Part shown: positions 10,784 to 23,589 of the stretch, in pieces | Layout: each line of letters opens with the position of its first letter | Numbering within the stretch: position 1 is the first letter of the stretch | Origin: Heterobilharzia americana | Lineage: Eukaryota; Platyhelminthes; Trematoda; Strigeidida; Schistosomatidae | Assembly (NCBI GenBank): GCA_944470555.2 | Contig: OX104130.1 | Location: forward strand, 75,025,160-75,089,159 | Direction: 5' to 3' | Length of the DNA stretch: 64,000 nt | Notes under the pieces: model-generated | What the model was told of the DNA's origin: nothing | Databases searched by the model: none | Seen by the model: the letters and a program-made list of their open reading frames with translations, nothing else | Made by a program: the position numbers and the translations under genes

Positions 10784-11284
10784 AGTAACAATAGACTCAC
10801 AATTCCCGGTCCAACATCCAAATTCAATAGTGCGAGAAGAGGAAACTTGTAGTTTTTGAGCTCTCGCTTGTAGGTCGTGAGGCTGGGTTCTTTTTGTTCC
10901 GTTGTACCCCTTTGATGGTTTCAGAAGTCTTTGCGTCTTCCTGCTTATAGCTTTGGAGGTAGTGATTGTCTTTTTGACGGTATTTTATTTGCAAATTGTA
11001 GCTTGGTTTGTTTTGGTGGGTGGGGGGGGGCGACGGAGCTACTGATAAGATCAGTCAATCGTTTGCGATTCCTGTTGTTGTGGGCATCTGCAGATAGGTG
11101 TCAAGCGTTACTTAAAATGTGATAGAAACAGGGTGAGTTGGGAATGGGAAAAACAGGATTGAAAAGTACTAGTGAAGATAAATGTAACTGGTGATAACAT
11201 GGAGGAGAGATGCTTCTTATTGCAGATACTAAGATTAGGGAATAAAAAGGTGAAAGGGTGTGCCATCAGTTTCGACTGACAAAT
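10784..11284. other. Upstream region of SMG5; no other gene seen
   Basis: Contains the 5' flank and any 5' UTR of the minus-strand SMG5 gene. No TATA-like box stands out at a defined spacing. A poly-G run (about 11021-11030) and a T-rich stretch are present. The CR1-like element begins at its right edge. Confidence 0.3.
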
Positions 11285-13700
11285 GTTCATGGTAAGCCAT
11301 TTGCGTTCACATACTCATCCAGTAGTCGTTTGAAGTTGACCGGTGTAGCTGCACTCACTCCCTTCAGCAAAGCTTTCCGTAAGGCACATACTCTGTGGGA
11401 GAAGAAGACCTCACCTTCGTCTTCGCCCTATGGTGGGGTATGCTAGAGGATTTCCCACGAGACTGTCGGTTTCGGACCAATAACGTTGTCCTACTCGGGT
11501 GGTCCACTTGGGAAACGATATTGTAGGCTGTTATCAGGTCACCTCATTACCTTCGATAGCTAAGTGTGAACAAGTTGAGTTGTCTGAGGTGTTGCGCATA
11601 GGTTTTACCTATTATTCTGACAGCTGACTTTATTGTTGCTCACTGTAACTTCTCGAGAGCATTTTGCGTCTCCCTTTAGTACTGGAGGGGAGGTTGATGT
11701 GCCGAACACCTATAGGCGTGGTCCGACATTGATGTTAAATACCATAAGGAATAATTCTGGGTTAGCAATCCAAACTTCCTTCTTAGAAAGTGCACTAAGG
11801 CGTTCACCTCTGCTGCCATTGCCTTGTAAATGCCAGTAGTATCCAGCGTGTCAGAAAAGTCCAGTCCTAGGTCGTTCTCTGCGAATACCTTGGTGATTGC
11901 ATACCTGTTAGCAGTGTGGCCGATTTTCATCGCCTCTGACGTGCGAAGATACATCACCTTGCATCTCTCCAGGTTAAAGCCTAAACGGTGTGCAGCTGAC
12001 CGGGAACTTAGCTGCAACAAGTCTTCGTCACCAGTCGTCCTCCATGTTTTGGTGTGGTCGGCGAATAGGAGGTTAGATGATGAGGTTTTAACGTGTAGCT
12101 CATTTCTGAATGGTAAAAACGGGAGTGGTCCATGAATGGCTCCTTGAGAAACCCCTGCTTTTGCATTCCTCCAGGATGATCGAATTCTGTTTACTTTAGT
12201 ACAGAATTCTCCTTCCTCTACATACGCTGTGAACCGTGCTATGAGTGGTTCAGCGATATCCCTTTTTGCAGGTTTAGCTGGGATGGCGAAGTGTGGGACG
12301 CCATCAAAGTTTGGATCAGGTCTAGAAAGATAACCTGGACTGGCTGTTTGCTGACCCACCTAGCAGCCCAGTCATCCCAAGTGATCACCAAGTTGGCGGC
12401 ACATGACCTCCCGGTTCTGAAGCCATGCTGGGTGGGATGGGAGATGCTGTTTCTGTTCGGCAGTCCCAAACGACATCCGCAACGTGGCATTCCAGTACCC
12501 TGAAGGGCATTGGGAGTAGCGCTACTGATCTGCAGTTGCACGGGTCTTTTCGGTCTTCCCTCCTGAAAATTGGTGAAAGAATGGCGCGTTTCCCTTCTTT
12601 GGGGAGTTGACTTAGTTCCAGCGAGTGCGTTGACAGGTTGCATATGAGTTTGCTTAGTGCTTTGGCACATTTGCGTGGGACCACCGATCTTATGCCCGGG
12701 GAATTCTTTATTCCCAGTGTGGAAAATTTCGCGAACACTTGGTTCGACGGAATGTTCACGTTCATCAGCTTTATATGGCAGTCCTGGGGCTGAATGTCGA
12801 AAGTGGATATATTTCTGGGTTGAGTTGCTCGTCGAGTCAGCTGCTCAACAGTTCCGCTATTTCGTTGCTGTTCAGAGGTCTAACGGCCGGCCCCATGATC
12901 AGGTTTAAACCCTCATTCTTCGGTTTGCGTTGTAACATAAGCAGATACAGACTTTTCGGTCTGTAGCTTAGCTGTTTAGCCAGGTTGCCCCAGTATGTAT
13001 ATCTGTCATTATGAATTCTTATATCATATACGTTGTGTAACGTCCTGTAGCTACGAAAATCTGACTCTTCGCGTGATGTACGCCGCCGATGCCATGCCTT
13101 CTTTTTCTTCTGTATTTGCTTTCGGATTGCGCGAGTTACCCATGACCGTTTGAGAGGTGGCTGTCTGGCTGATTTCGGATCACTTATCAATAGCGCTGCA
13201 GATAACATCTTAAATATGTATCCAGTGTTCATCCGTCAACGGTTAGCGCCATTCTTGTGGCCATGCGGCCTCCACGACTTCGGTATTCATGAGATGGTAC
13301 TCTGCTTTTCGGTAATGGCGGGACACTGCTGGTTCAACTACTGGCGGTGTTTGCTAGGTTATAAGAGAGAATCTCACCAATGCGTGGTCACGTTTACTTG
13401 CGAGGGGGGGTTGAACATAGGTGTTGTTCACCAAAAGACCATCGTCTGTTGGAACATAGCCGAGTGGTGATCCTTTTCCATCTGGTCCCCATCTGATGTT
13501 TTACCCAACCTCTATCTGTCCTGCTGCCATAAACGTACTTCGAAGTTTCTATTCAAAAGATTTATTCCCATATTGTGCTTCACATCCCAGGTTGAGTGCT
13601 GGTGTGTTAAAATCTCCAACTAGGGCTACATGGTCATAGGCTGCCGAGGTGGTAGTTGAAATGGTACTGAGCAATTGTGCCTTGCGCTCTGTTGTATAAA
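11285..13700 (-). mobile_element. Decayed CR1-like LINE, copy 1
   Basis: Minus-strand CR1-clade LINE read through several frames. From its 5' side: endonuclease traces (GDFNTPALN near 13585-13610; the DHALVRF motif near 13360-13390), a pre-RT linker (12837-13232), RT blocks at 12385-12765 (CAKALSKLICNLSTHSLELS, AILSPIF) and 12239-12503 (HGFRTGRSCAANLVITWDDW, then VIFLDL), then 11676-12359 with GVSQGAIHGPLPF, LLFADHTKTWR (damaged FADD), the LERCKVMYLR block and ENDLGLDFSDTLD. The C-terminal FKRLLDEYV-type end is encoded near 11295-11335. Stops and frameshifts make it a pseudogene. CR1-like families such as SR1 and Perere are known in schistosomes; I cannot assign the exact family. Confidence 0.8.
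11676..12359 (-). pseudogene. CR1-like RT C-terminal part, copy 1
   Basis: Frame of 227 residues with the CR1 signature of an RT palm: GVSQGAIHGPLPFLPF (normally a QGSVLGPLLF motif), LLFADHTKTWR in place of FADDTK, then the LERCKVMYLR and NDLGLDFSDTLD motifs that follow the palm. The Asp-Asp catalytic pair is broken (AD-H). Coding continues in another frame upstream. Non-functional. Confidence 0.75.
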
Positions 13701-14589
13701 GAGGAGGACTTATTATTTAAATCCAACATCAAACAACAGTTGTAGTTCCTTAGGAAACAGATCGTTTTGACCTCTCACATTTGGTTCTACAGGCTTCTTG
13801 AGTGCCTTTTGATCTTCAGTCTCCCGGCCTTCTTTGTGCAGGACAGTAGTTCAAGCAGCCTCTGAAACGGTTCAGGTTTTTCTTGAAAATGTTCACCGAG
13901 AGGTATACCAATACCTGCTAAGAAAGCAAGTTCAAATCACCGACCACCATGTTAAAACGTCTGAATTCCACTTGTGGTTTATTTGACTGAGGCTTTGGAA
14001 CTATTTTTGAAGACTTCATAGATAACAAGGCCTAGAACAGCCTCCATTAGCAGCGATCTCAGTAGATAAAAGTGACCTTCACGCCCAGGCTTTTTCGTTC
14101 GGCTCTTTTTATTGGCCAGTTAGCAAGCAATAAAAATTCATTCCAAAGGCAGTACTGAAGGTTGTGCAGGCGGAAAAAAGGAAGAGTAAAAAGTATCAGT
14201 GGGAAATCACTGTTAATGGTGGCACCATGTCGTGCTTAAAGTTCGTAATGTAGTTAATAGGATGAACCACCAGAGAGACGAATAAGGGTATTTTTGTTTT
14301 CTACTTGTGTAGCGCATTCGAAATTTGACTGATCTATCTTCCAGTCTGGATTTTTAGACTGCCTCACCCCTTCGTTGCTAAGCTCCACTGTTTATCATTT
14401 ATCCTTTATCATTAAACGTAAGTACATCCTGCGTACTTGTGGACTCGTTGGCTCAGTTTCATCCCTCCTCTTTTCCTCTGAAGGTTTGTGTGGTCGCCGC
14501 CAACCCCACGCTGCTCCACATGCCTTCTACAACACTTGCGCGTCTTGTTTTTAGGCTGTATGACAACGTACTCATATAGTGTTTACTTG
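13701..14589. other. Probably decayed LINE endonuclease or flank; no gene
   Basis: Sequence between two same-orientation CR1-like copies. It may hold the extreme 5' end of copy 1 and the 3' UTR of copy 2, but no motif is clear enough to assign. Confidence 0.3.
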
Positions 14590-17150
14590 GGAGAGTCAAA
14601 TGAACGGTATTTGGAGACTTCTTTCAGCGGTATTCCATAACGTACACACTCTGTGAGGGGTGCCGGATGTGACTCTCATCTTAGCCCTCTGGCGGAGCAT
14701 ATGAATAAGGTTCCCAAGACAGATACTACTATCCTGTTAGGGTAATTCGCTTGGCGTGTTACCTCTTAGGCTGTTATGAGACCGCTTCTTTTCCTTCTAC
14801 AGGCCAAAATGAAGAAGTCAAGTTTTTTAGGGTATTGTGGGTACGTTTTGCCAGTTAGTCCGCAACTGACTTTGTCACCGTTAACCGCAACTTCCCAATT
14901 GTTTGTGTCTGTCTTCAGTAGAGAGTGCTGTTTTGTTGAACGACTACAGCCACTGCCTCACATGGGTCTTATGGACCCCGAGGAATAATTCAGGGGTACA
15001 GTCCTGGTTTACCTCCCTTACAAATTGCCACTGTCTTATAGTTGGTACCGGTGAGTCAGAGAAGTTTAGTCTAAGGTCCATCTTTATGGACACCTTGGTG
15101 ATCACACAGTTGCAGTGGTTGTGGCCACTATTCATTGCTCCCTGTTTTCGAAAACATGTCGCACTGGACTCCTTATCGCTGAAGCTCAAACCATCGGCAG
15201 GAGTCTAGGACTCCACGTGTGGTGGATCGTCTTGGAGCACCCCAGGGTCATTTTCCTTGCTTTTTTGCTAATGTGCTAATGTCACCGACAAATGGAAGAA
15301 CAAGTCAGGAGACTTACTTCAAGATATCGTTCATAACTACCCGAAATATTAACCCGATGGACGCTTTTTGAAATACCTCTCTTTTTGAGCTCCTCCAAAA
15401 AATCGAATTCTGCGTACTTCAGCGCGGAGTCTACTTCCATGTACCCACGCCGTTAAACGAGATATCGGCGGTTGGGTCACGCTCAATTTTGTAAGTTTAG
15501 TCAGTATGCTGTTACGTGCGTACACTCTGAAAGGCCTAGCTAGGTTCAGAAGACTGGCGTGAACTATTTGCCTTCTTTTTCATCTGGTGGTCCAGTCATT
15601 ACAGGTGGTCACCAAGTTTGTGGCACATGACGTGCCCGATTGTGAAAGAATGTTGGGTTGGATTTTCCTGCATCAACAGCCCTAAACAGCACTTGCAACA
15701 ACGGTTTCCATTACCTTGGAATTACGGGTAGTAAAACCATTAATTTGCAATTCCTCAGGTATCCCGATATCTCACCTTGAAGACTGGTGAAGAGATAAAG
15801 CGCTTTCTGTTTTTCTAGCCGTCGACCTGCTTCCAATGTGTGAGTAAACAGATTGCGTATAGTCTCATTTAGCACGTCGTCGAAAGTTCGCAGGATAATA
15901 GATCTGTCGCCATAGCCTTCCAACACAGCCTTGGGACTGCGCAACGTAACTGGAAGTTGGTGACGGACAGACGAATGAGTTGGGCTGACCATCATATGGG
16001 TCAGCTAAGGGTTCCACCACCACTACACGACCAGGTACTTCTACGTTGGGTGCCGTAACAAGGTTGCTACGTTTGTTCCCCATTTGTTGTTGTGGCGCCA
16101 GCCGGTGTAAGCAGCATTGGGTTTCAAGGCACACTAGAGTTTGAGCCTGTCACCGCAAACCCTTATGTTACGCAGATTGCACGACTGCTTTTGTCCTCGA
16201 AGGACTGCCCTAGTTGCCCTCCTCTCCATCTTTCTTCGTATTTCCCTTTGAATCACGAAGCCATATAAGAGTGCCTTAAAAGCGGTTGACCGTTTACTTT
16301 CTGCAAACTCTCTGGGAACGTAAGCAAAGAAAATCCTCCATGTTTGCCCAGAATTCGTTAGTGAGGGAGGATGCCATTTTTGGCTATGGCGCATTTGAAA
16401 ATCAGTCCATCCATCAAAAGAGTATCTTGTACTTCTGATGGAAAGTTTTGTGCCTGCCACCTCAAACCCAGCGTTAAGTGTTAACTTATCAAGGTCATCA
16501 TTGGGGAAAAAGGTGGCCAAAGGCTCGTGGAGAGGATGCTAGGGTCGTAGTCGGCACCCGTTTCTTATGCTCTGTTGTACCCATAAAAGTTCTGCACGTG
16601 ATCCCTTGGATATATTCTCTCTTTCCAAGCGGAACAGTGCTACAAAGATACAACGGTAAAGCTCCGGATTACGACCAAATGTTATTCCATTTTAGTTGAG
16701 TTATTAAGTTTGCGCATATTGAAACGGTAATACTTATTGAATCACGTTTCGGACATAATTTGTCGTCCGTAGCCGCATCACCGTTTGACTGGGCGATTCA
16801 TCCAGTAAGTGGACTAAAATGGAAGTACCAAAAGGACCTCATATACCATTGGTTTGTTTGATATGGAGCACAAAGATACAGTACCGATCAAAAGGTGAGG
16901 ATTCCGGGAAAATTTATTAGTCACAACTATATCGAGGTAGCCACAAAACTTCCTACCCTGTGCTTTATAGTTCTGCTGCGTTTGTATTTTTTGATGGTGG
17001 GATTTTCCATATGTCTGAATTTGGTGCGAGTCACTCCCATCGCGCGCTAGGAGTTGAATCGGTGGACGTAGATCCACTTATTAGTCTCATTCTTTCACCT
17101 AACTATACCGTTCTTTTGAAGTGCCCTCAAACAGCCGTTTTACGCTGACG
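14590..17150 (-). mobile_element. Decayed CR1-like LINE, copy 2
   Basis: A second minus-strand copy related to the one at 11285-13700. The 3' coding end near 14600-14700 parallels 11310-11440 (shared cataCTCTGTG-type segment). Frame 14944-15189 shows the ITKV..DLRLNFSD block, 15711-15995 the NETIRNLFTHTLEA pre-RT block that parallels ALSKLICNLSTHSLE of copy 1, and 16134-16520 the linker. The copy is more degraded than copy 1 and the RT palm is lost in frameshifts around 15230-15470. The left boundary is fair; the right (5') boundary is a guess. Confidence 0.65.
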
Positions 17151-20130
17151 TCAATATTGGGACGAGCGAGGAGCCCTGTGGAATATCCTGCCGAAGTCAG
17201 TATGCATCACACCAGTGGGCAGTATGTTACCCGTAACTTCGGACAATTGTTCTCTCTCAGAGGGTGGATTCGCCAGTCGTCAGTATTCGGGACAGAAGTC
17301 GTACTCTTTGTGTGCTAAAGGGCTGTTTTTATGTAACTCAGTAAACCGTAGGTTACCGTTTTCCTTAAGGCCTTGAAAGCAGAAAATTAAAATTCACAGG
17401 GTAACAAATAGTAACTGACTGCCTATCTCCGCCTTTGAAAGCGGGACAAACTGCACCATCTGTTCTCTCACTCGGCGATCTGGTTTCTGACCAAGATATC
17501 AAATAATTTCGTAAGTGGACCATGGATGATGTCGAACAAAGCTAGTACTAATCTAGAGCATACTTCGTTAAATATAGCAACTTACCAGGCCTCATGCTAC
17601 TAAGTGGTCCCAACCGTACCTCCTTGACCACTGAGATAGATCCCGCCTGGGAGGCACCGGCCGTAGTGGTGGTAGTAGTAGTAATTGATATCTAGGTGTT
17701 ACTTTCAAGTGATAAAACTTCATTGAAGTATTTGGACAAGCCTTAGGCCTTTTGAGTGTTCGAATCCACTAATGGACTTAAGTTCTCAGTGAATTGCAGA
17801 ATGGGCTCTATTGTACCTCCCGGTCATGTGCCTAATACGAGACAGCATTTTGGGGCGGTAGATGTAATCACTCACTAACTGCCTTTCACACTTGGTGCAA
17901 CTTCTGGCAACATGATTCTCAAGTAGGCTCCAATTTTCAAGATGTTTAAACCTATACATTACTTTCCGTCTTCGTATACAGGTTTCAGTGGTGGTCCTCT
18001 AACCTCATGAAGCCTAAAGTCTGGCTATCTACCAAAAGAAATTCCATCAGTAACTTTCCATTGCTTGGCCAAAGGATGAAAATAGACATTGTATTTTCCA
18101 GCATGGTCACTAAACCCTCCGAGGCTTTTTCAACATTCTGGCTTGCGTTCTAGGACCTGTCCGTATAGGTCACCCGGTCTTTTGCTGAAACCACACCACC
18201 GTTCCAAGCACCAGGTCAAGAAGGGTAGATTTAGAAGCCAGGCCGAATGCCCCGAGCTAGAAATCAACAAATTCTATGTTCTGTATCTGCCGGTGGTGGA
18301 GGAAAAGGGACTTCTCAACCATCTTTAAACCGGTGTGTGAAGCTTCAGTGGAGCCCTATACTGTGGATCAAAGTTCTTCGGTACCGTTGAATTTTGGTAA
18401 AGGGCACGCTGGATTGCCATGGTCCCCCATCCTGACCGAATGACGCAACATGCTGCTCCAGATGTGCTAATAGAGTTTTTAACCGACCACAACAGCCTTG
18501 CTTCTGCGGATCGTTCATGCGGATAACTACACGTCAGTTTTCTGGGGAAGTGAACCATATCACATGGGTTTTTAGAGCAGAATGATGTTCAGATTCATCA
18601 TGTGGTACAGTCATGGTGATCGACTGACATCAGCTGAAAATTTGTGGTGTCCTCATGCCTTGTTTCTGCAGTACCCAAACTTATTGCTAGCCATTATATT
18701 CGTTTTTCTGTACAGTTTTTAAGAAAATGGATAAAGTTATTGTGGCTGACCTTCCAGTGTTTTATTTACTGACCCTATCTTCTGGTGACACACACTAAGA
18801 AAACTTTGAGTATACCTTCGCCGATCCCGAGTTACCCGAGTCACCCTCTATTTGTGATTGCTTGTACATGACACCGTGACAAAATCCAAACTTCTTTTTA
18901 TCAAAAGTGAAGGACGATGTTTTTTGGATTAAACGTGTTTGTAATTGAAGCGTTTTCTTCCTGAAATGATATCGGTTCCTGTCACATCCCCGAGAGATAC
19001 TAAGGATATCGGTTGGCTTTTGCCCATGCTTTTTATCGACATATTTGCAACTCTTGGTCTAGAGGGTGATGTTAAGTCCACTGCTTGCATCCCGCATGTA
19101 CCACAAAACTCCAAACTCCTATTCGGTCCTTCCTTGAAGTCATGAGGGTTAGCAGTTTTGACTAACTTTCGGGACTATGAGTCCCCCAATCCACAGCTTT
19201 CAACTAAAAATTTTTCATGCCCACCGCACTCTGCGCCTACTAGATGAATCCCTAGGTGGGGTTTCTAACTTGAGCTCAAATCAGTCACACTACCACGTCG
19301 GCAACACTATCCCTTTTATTCCGTCCGTATAGAAAACCCTTCATTTTGGAAGTGTATGAGCCATCCGAGTGGGTTTTGAGAAATCTTTCAGTAGCATTTT
19401 TCTTGTTTCATTCCGGTAATAGCTCCACTATGGGAGTGTCTTTCCCCAAATTTGGAAAACGAATGAGTGACTTCTTCCCAAATGGTCAAAAGCGTGTAAT
19501 CCCTGAACTGCCACCCATGGGCTAGCAGTTAATTGCTGTGAACCTTGTGGAAAACCATCGAACCTCATAAAGTTTATACACTGGGGGGCGGCATCGGGGA
19601 GATTTTCCATGCGTATTCCTATAGGCAACCCCACATGCATTTCACTTTTAATTTAGTGATAAATGATCGACTTACACGGTCAGAAGTTGACCCACGTCTA
19701 TAACTGCCTGTGTTTCCCCTACTGCAATTCTGCATTGAGCGGGAGCGGGATCTCGCTTCTCCAATTTTACATAGCCGTTTGGTCGTTCAATTTAAGTTGG
19801 ACGCTCTTAGCTTCTCCGTCACCCCCGGGATTCAATATCATTTGCATAAACCGGTGACTTAGAATTGAGAGTCGCAGGTGAATCGCTTGAGGGTGTAACT
19901 GGCGGCGGTGGACTACGAATATAACCAATACACCTGGGAAAGACAACCGCAAATGGCAGCAACTGATCACTAAGGCAAGTTTGAAGGCAACTGAGTTGTT
20001 TTCCAAGCATGTTACATAACCTATTTTGCTCTGATTTGCTATAAAAAATATCTGAGGAGTAAGCCTCAGATTACGGTTGCTCAACTTCCCCAAAAATACC
20101 TCAAACACCCTCGTTAATATTCATCCAGCT
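17151..20130. other. Unassigned, possibly very old LINE remains
   Basis: About 3 kb with no convincing gene. The minus frame 19819-20010 has a CIGYIRSPPPP stretch loosely like the CR1 endonuclease YRPPSS motif, but this is weak. Base composition is less AT-rich than the host introns, like the neighbouring LINE copies, which suggests LINE ancestry without proving it. Confidence 0.3.
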
Positions 20131-20339
20131 ATGAAGCTCACTTGAGGGGAACAGCAGGAGAATAGTACTCCTTTCCCAGATGGCCCACCCGCCAGGAGAA
20201 TGGGTGGATCCATTAAAGGGAATATTTTTCGAAAGCACACATTAGCTGGTCAAGTTATCCATTTTTATGGCTTCACACAGGTTCAGCATATAATGAACTT
20301 TGCCAGATATCTGGGTAACGGAATAGGAAACATATTCTG

Positions 20340-20610
20340 GTGACTGTGTCGAAGTAGAAATGAACAAGCTGAAGATAACACTACAACAAAATGAATATCA
20401 GCTGGACTTAATAAATAAACACGTTCTGAAACCTAGAGAGAAGATAAAGAAGAATGATGTTCCTAAGGCGCCTATGCACCTTAGACCAAGTTTCGAAGGT
20501 GACATCACCCATGGTGTTTCAAAACGCGGATTAAGTACATTTGTCGAAAAGACGTTTGATGATAAATCACTCTTGCAAAGTCAAGTACACACCGGCTTAC
20601 ATGCGTGATT
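20340..20610 (+). mobile_element. Penelope-like element fragment
   Basis: Frame 20360-20608 (82 residues) resembles the region after the RT of Penelope-like elements: a short helical stretch LQQNEYQLDLINKHVLK (usually an NGYP...I pattern), then LRPSFEGDITHGVSKRGL and a TFDDKSLLQSQVHT stretch, corresponding to the family's conserved PFKGD..S..L..T+...L pattern. No RT palm or GIY-YIG endonuclease is visible around it, so it is a small fragment. Family assignment is from pattern memory only. Confidence 0.5.
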
Positions 20611-23114
20611 GTGCACTCATACCAGTTTGACAGTGACTGGCAAAGCTTCATCGCTGAAAGATAATCAGCACATTTATAAAGGTAGAATTATTGTACAGAA
20701 CAGAATGAGATGATGGATATCCGGTTTCTACACATGTTAATTTTTCACGAGGGCGAATTTCATTTGCATTTCTCGAAAAAAAAACGTAGGGAACATGTTA
20801 CACACATTGTTGGAAATAAATCACCTTAAACGCAGGGATGATAACATACATACCACATAATCTTTCAAAAATTGTCCAGATAGTTGAATCATATATGCTT
20901 ATAGCTGGAGGGCATGTGTATCATGACGGTACTTGGGAAAAACTGTGTTGGGAAGAAATTCATTCGATCGTAATTATGAGACGATAAATAAATATTAATG
21001 CGAAATGGGAAGGAACAGACGGCAGTTCAGCGCGCTAGGTCCAGTACCTGCATCAGAGAAGGGCAAGTGGTCGCTGGTGGTGCTCAGAACTAAGTATGAG
21101 CTTAGGAACCGTGGATCTTGTAAAATATGGGTGTTTTCTAGGACGATGGGCTTACAAACACCACGGTAGTAACAGTTTGACCACACAGAAGGTTCGCCGG
21201 ATGTTCAGCCGCTGGTAAGCATATCATTGTGGCGTTAGATAGTAGATTTTCAGTACACACTTCCATAACTGGTTGAAAATGGTTAGCCGTATGACGTTCC
21301 ATAAGGAAATATTTGCCGTTGTAAACGTTGCTGATTGAAGAGAAACATGGTTTTCCTGCAATGGTTCAGATGGGTGGGGTATCGTCGTCATCATGCTCGA
21401 TTCCTGAGCAGCGTCTACAGAGGAGAAGGGAAAATGAAAGGCTGGAGAACACAGCAAGAGAAGGTCTGAAAATTTTGGTAAAAGTACCTTGTAAAAATTA
21501 TGAGAATCACAGCCAACGGAGTTCACCATGGGAAGTGATAATTGTGGTAGTTTCGTAAGTTACACCGCACCACGACTAAAATGGTGGTTATAACTTTACG
21601 TAGGATTTTTGTGCATTAGCGCTTGGTCATAGTAGGATTCATAACATATGCGCTGGTATGAAATGTCCGGGCAGTATGTAGAAATGACTGTTCGCGGACG
21701 TCTTTAAATGGTAGCTTATATTGATTCAGGCTTAAAATGTGTCACAGTTGGGTGTGGGCAAAGAAGATATAGGAATAGTATGAGGTACAAGTGGGCGTTG
21801 TTGTGGCAGGGTGAAAGTTGGCGGGAAAGCACACGAAATGTAATAATTTGTATGGCAGGGATTTGAAGGTAATCACAGGCATTTTGGGATAGTTACTGCG
21901 TCAGTGTTTCACGGGAAGAAAACTCAAGCAGTGTGTAGTTACATTTGATAAGCATTTGCGATGCATGTTCACGCTGTACCGACGCATATATTTAGGCGTC
22001 TGGCGCTGATAGTAACCTCATCCCATGAACTCGCATCTGAAGAGGGTCTATATTACCTAGTATCACCAGCTGTCAGGCCGATTCTCACCTAAAGTTTGGT
22101 CTCTTTTAGAACAGAGAGCTTACATCATGTTTCGTATTCGTGCTTTGTGTAGTTTATGCTTTATTCTTTCAGTTTTTATTGTTTTGCTCATGAAGAGGAC
22201 CTGTAGCAACCACTGTGCTGTCCGTCAGATATGGCTGGGTCTAATTTGCTCCCACTATCACTTTTGTTGAACAGCAATCACCGGCCTCCTTTTTATAAGT
22301 TACCGGGCCCCGAACAATTATTGGCTTGGAAGTGTTTCGCAAAACAATGCAAACAACCCTGTGCTAAGTGCTTACGTTTTCTTCCTTATCAATCGGACTT
22401 CTACTCTTGATCAGGATTACCACGGCATAGGTAGCTACGTTCGGTAGGTAGGCTAATTCACCTCATCTGCAGCAGCTTAAAAATTCACGATAGGAAAGTG
22501 TATTCATGGATGAGTGGCAACAAATCAAAGCGGAAGGATTATATATTTATATGGAGAGGAAGATAGGGAGGAAAGAAGTCAGTCCAAGCGCATAATACGG
22601 GGGGATGCCTAGACAGAGGAGCGCCGGTTAGTACTCCAATGGGGAGGGTGAGATGATAGAATTTTTGAGAAACGGAAATGATTAGTTGTAAAACACCTGA
22701 ACCCACCGAATTTGTAGTGGCTCCTTAGCTACATCTGTGTAGATAAAGATGTTGAATCACATTCTCGTACCCAATTGTCTGTGAACCAATAGTGTACTTG
22801 CCAGCGTCAGTCACTTTCCAGCCGAAACAGCTTCTAGGAACATTTGCCAAACATACACACCACGCTTAAGTCAATTCGATTCGTTCATTACAAAATTCGG
22901 TGTTGTGTACCGTGTTCCAACACGATGGCGCTAGACATGCCCAAACAGCGTTATCAAATACGGTTCAAGCGGGAAGCGAAATTTATTTACAACTGATACT
23001 GGTGAAAGCCCAGTTCGAATTTTGCAAGAATTTTAAGATTTTAGTAGTAAGGCTGCATATATATATATCGTGTGAAAAAAAGAAGGATCGGAGAATTAGG
23101 AGGCAATGTAGCGT
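20611..23114. other. No recognised gene
   Basis: About 2.5 kb with only short frames and no motif that I recognise. It could be intergenic DNA or very old repeats. Confidence 0.3.
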
Positions 23115-23520
23115 TCACGTGTGTAAATCGAAAGAATATCGAATGATGCAAAATGAGCTTAGAGTGTCACATATCCCTTCCTCATTACATTCTACAAAAC
23201 ATTTGTTGAGAAGGGATGAAGAACGTTGTAGGGAGATAGGTTTCCCCATCATATTGGGTAATCGGTTCCAGGTAAAGCTATACTTTGTGACAAAAAAGTT
23301 TGACCACAGTTTAGTATGACAGCGTGCTACATTTGGAGTAGAGGCTTGATGTTTGAGATAGTATTTTAAAGTAGACTTCAAACTTCGTGTAGTAGAATTA
23401 GTGGACGGCGTCTCCTTGGGTTCTACGTCCGTCTTATTGGAATACGTTCTGAGCTTGGAATGGTCACAGTTATCTTCCCGGCCCTGAAAAACCTGACGGG
23501 ATAGAGATACGATCATTGAT
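23115..23520 (-). mobile_element. LINE 3' end fragment (CR1-like)
   Basis: Minus frame 23115-23516 (133 residues) ends with an FFVTKYSFTWNRLPNMM..SLQRSSSLLNKC pattern, which matches the C-terminal WN.LP...FK.LL signature of CR1-like ORF2 proteins. A similar but different end occurs on the plus strand at 30150-30370. No RT is attached. Confidence 0.55.
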
Positions 23521-23589
23521 TAATCTGGTCTCAAGGTAGTATTACTACATCCGATCCGGGGAAAGCTTCTCGAGCACAGCCCATCAGTA

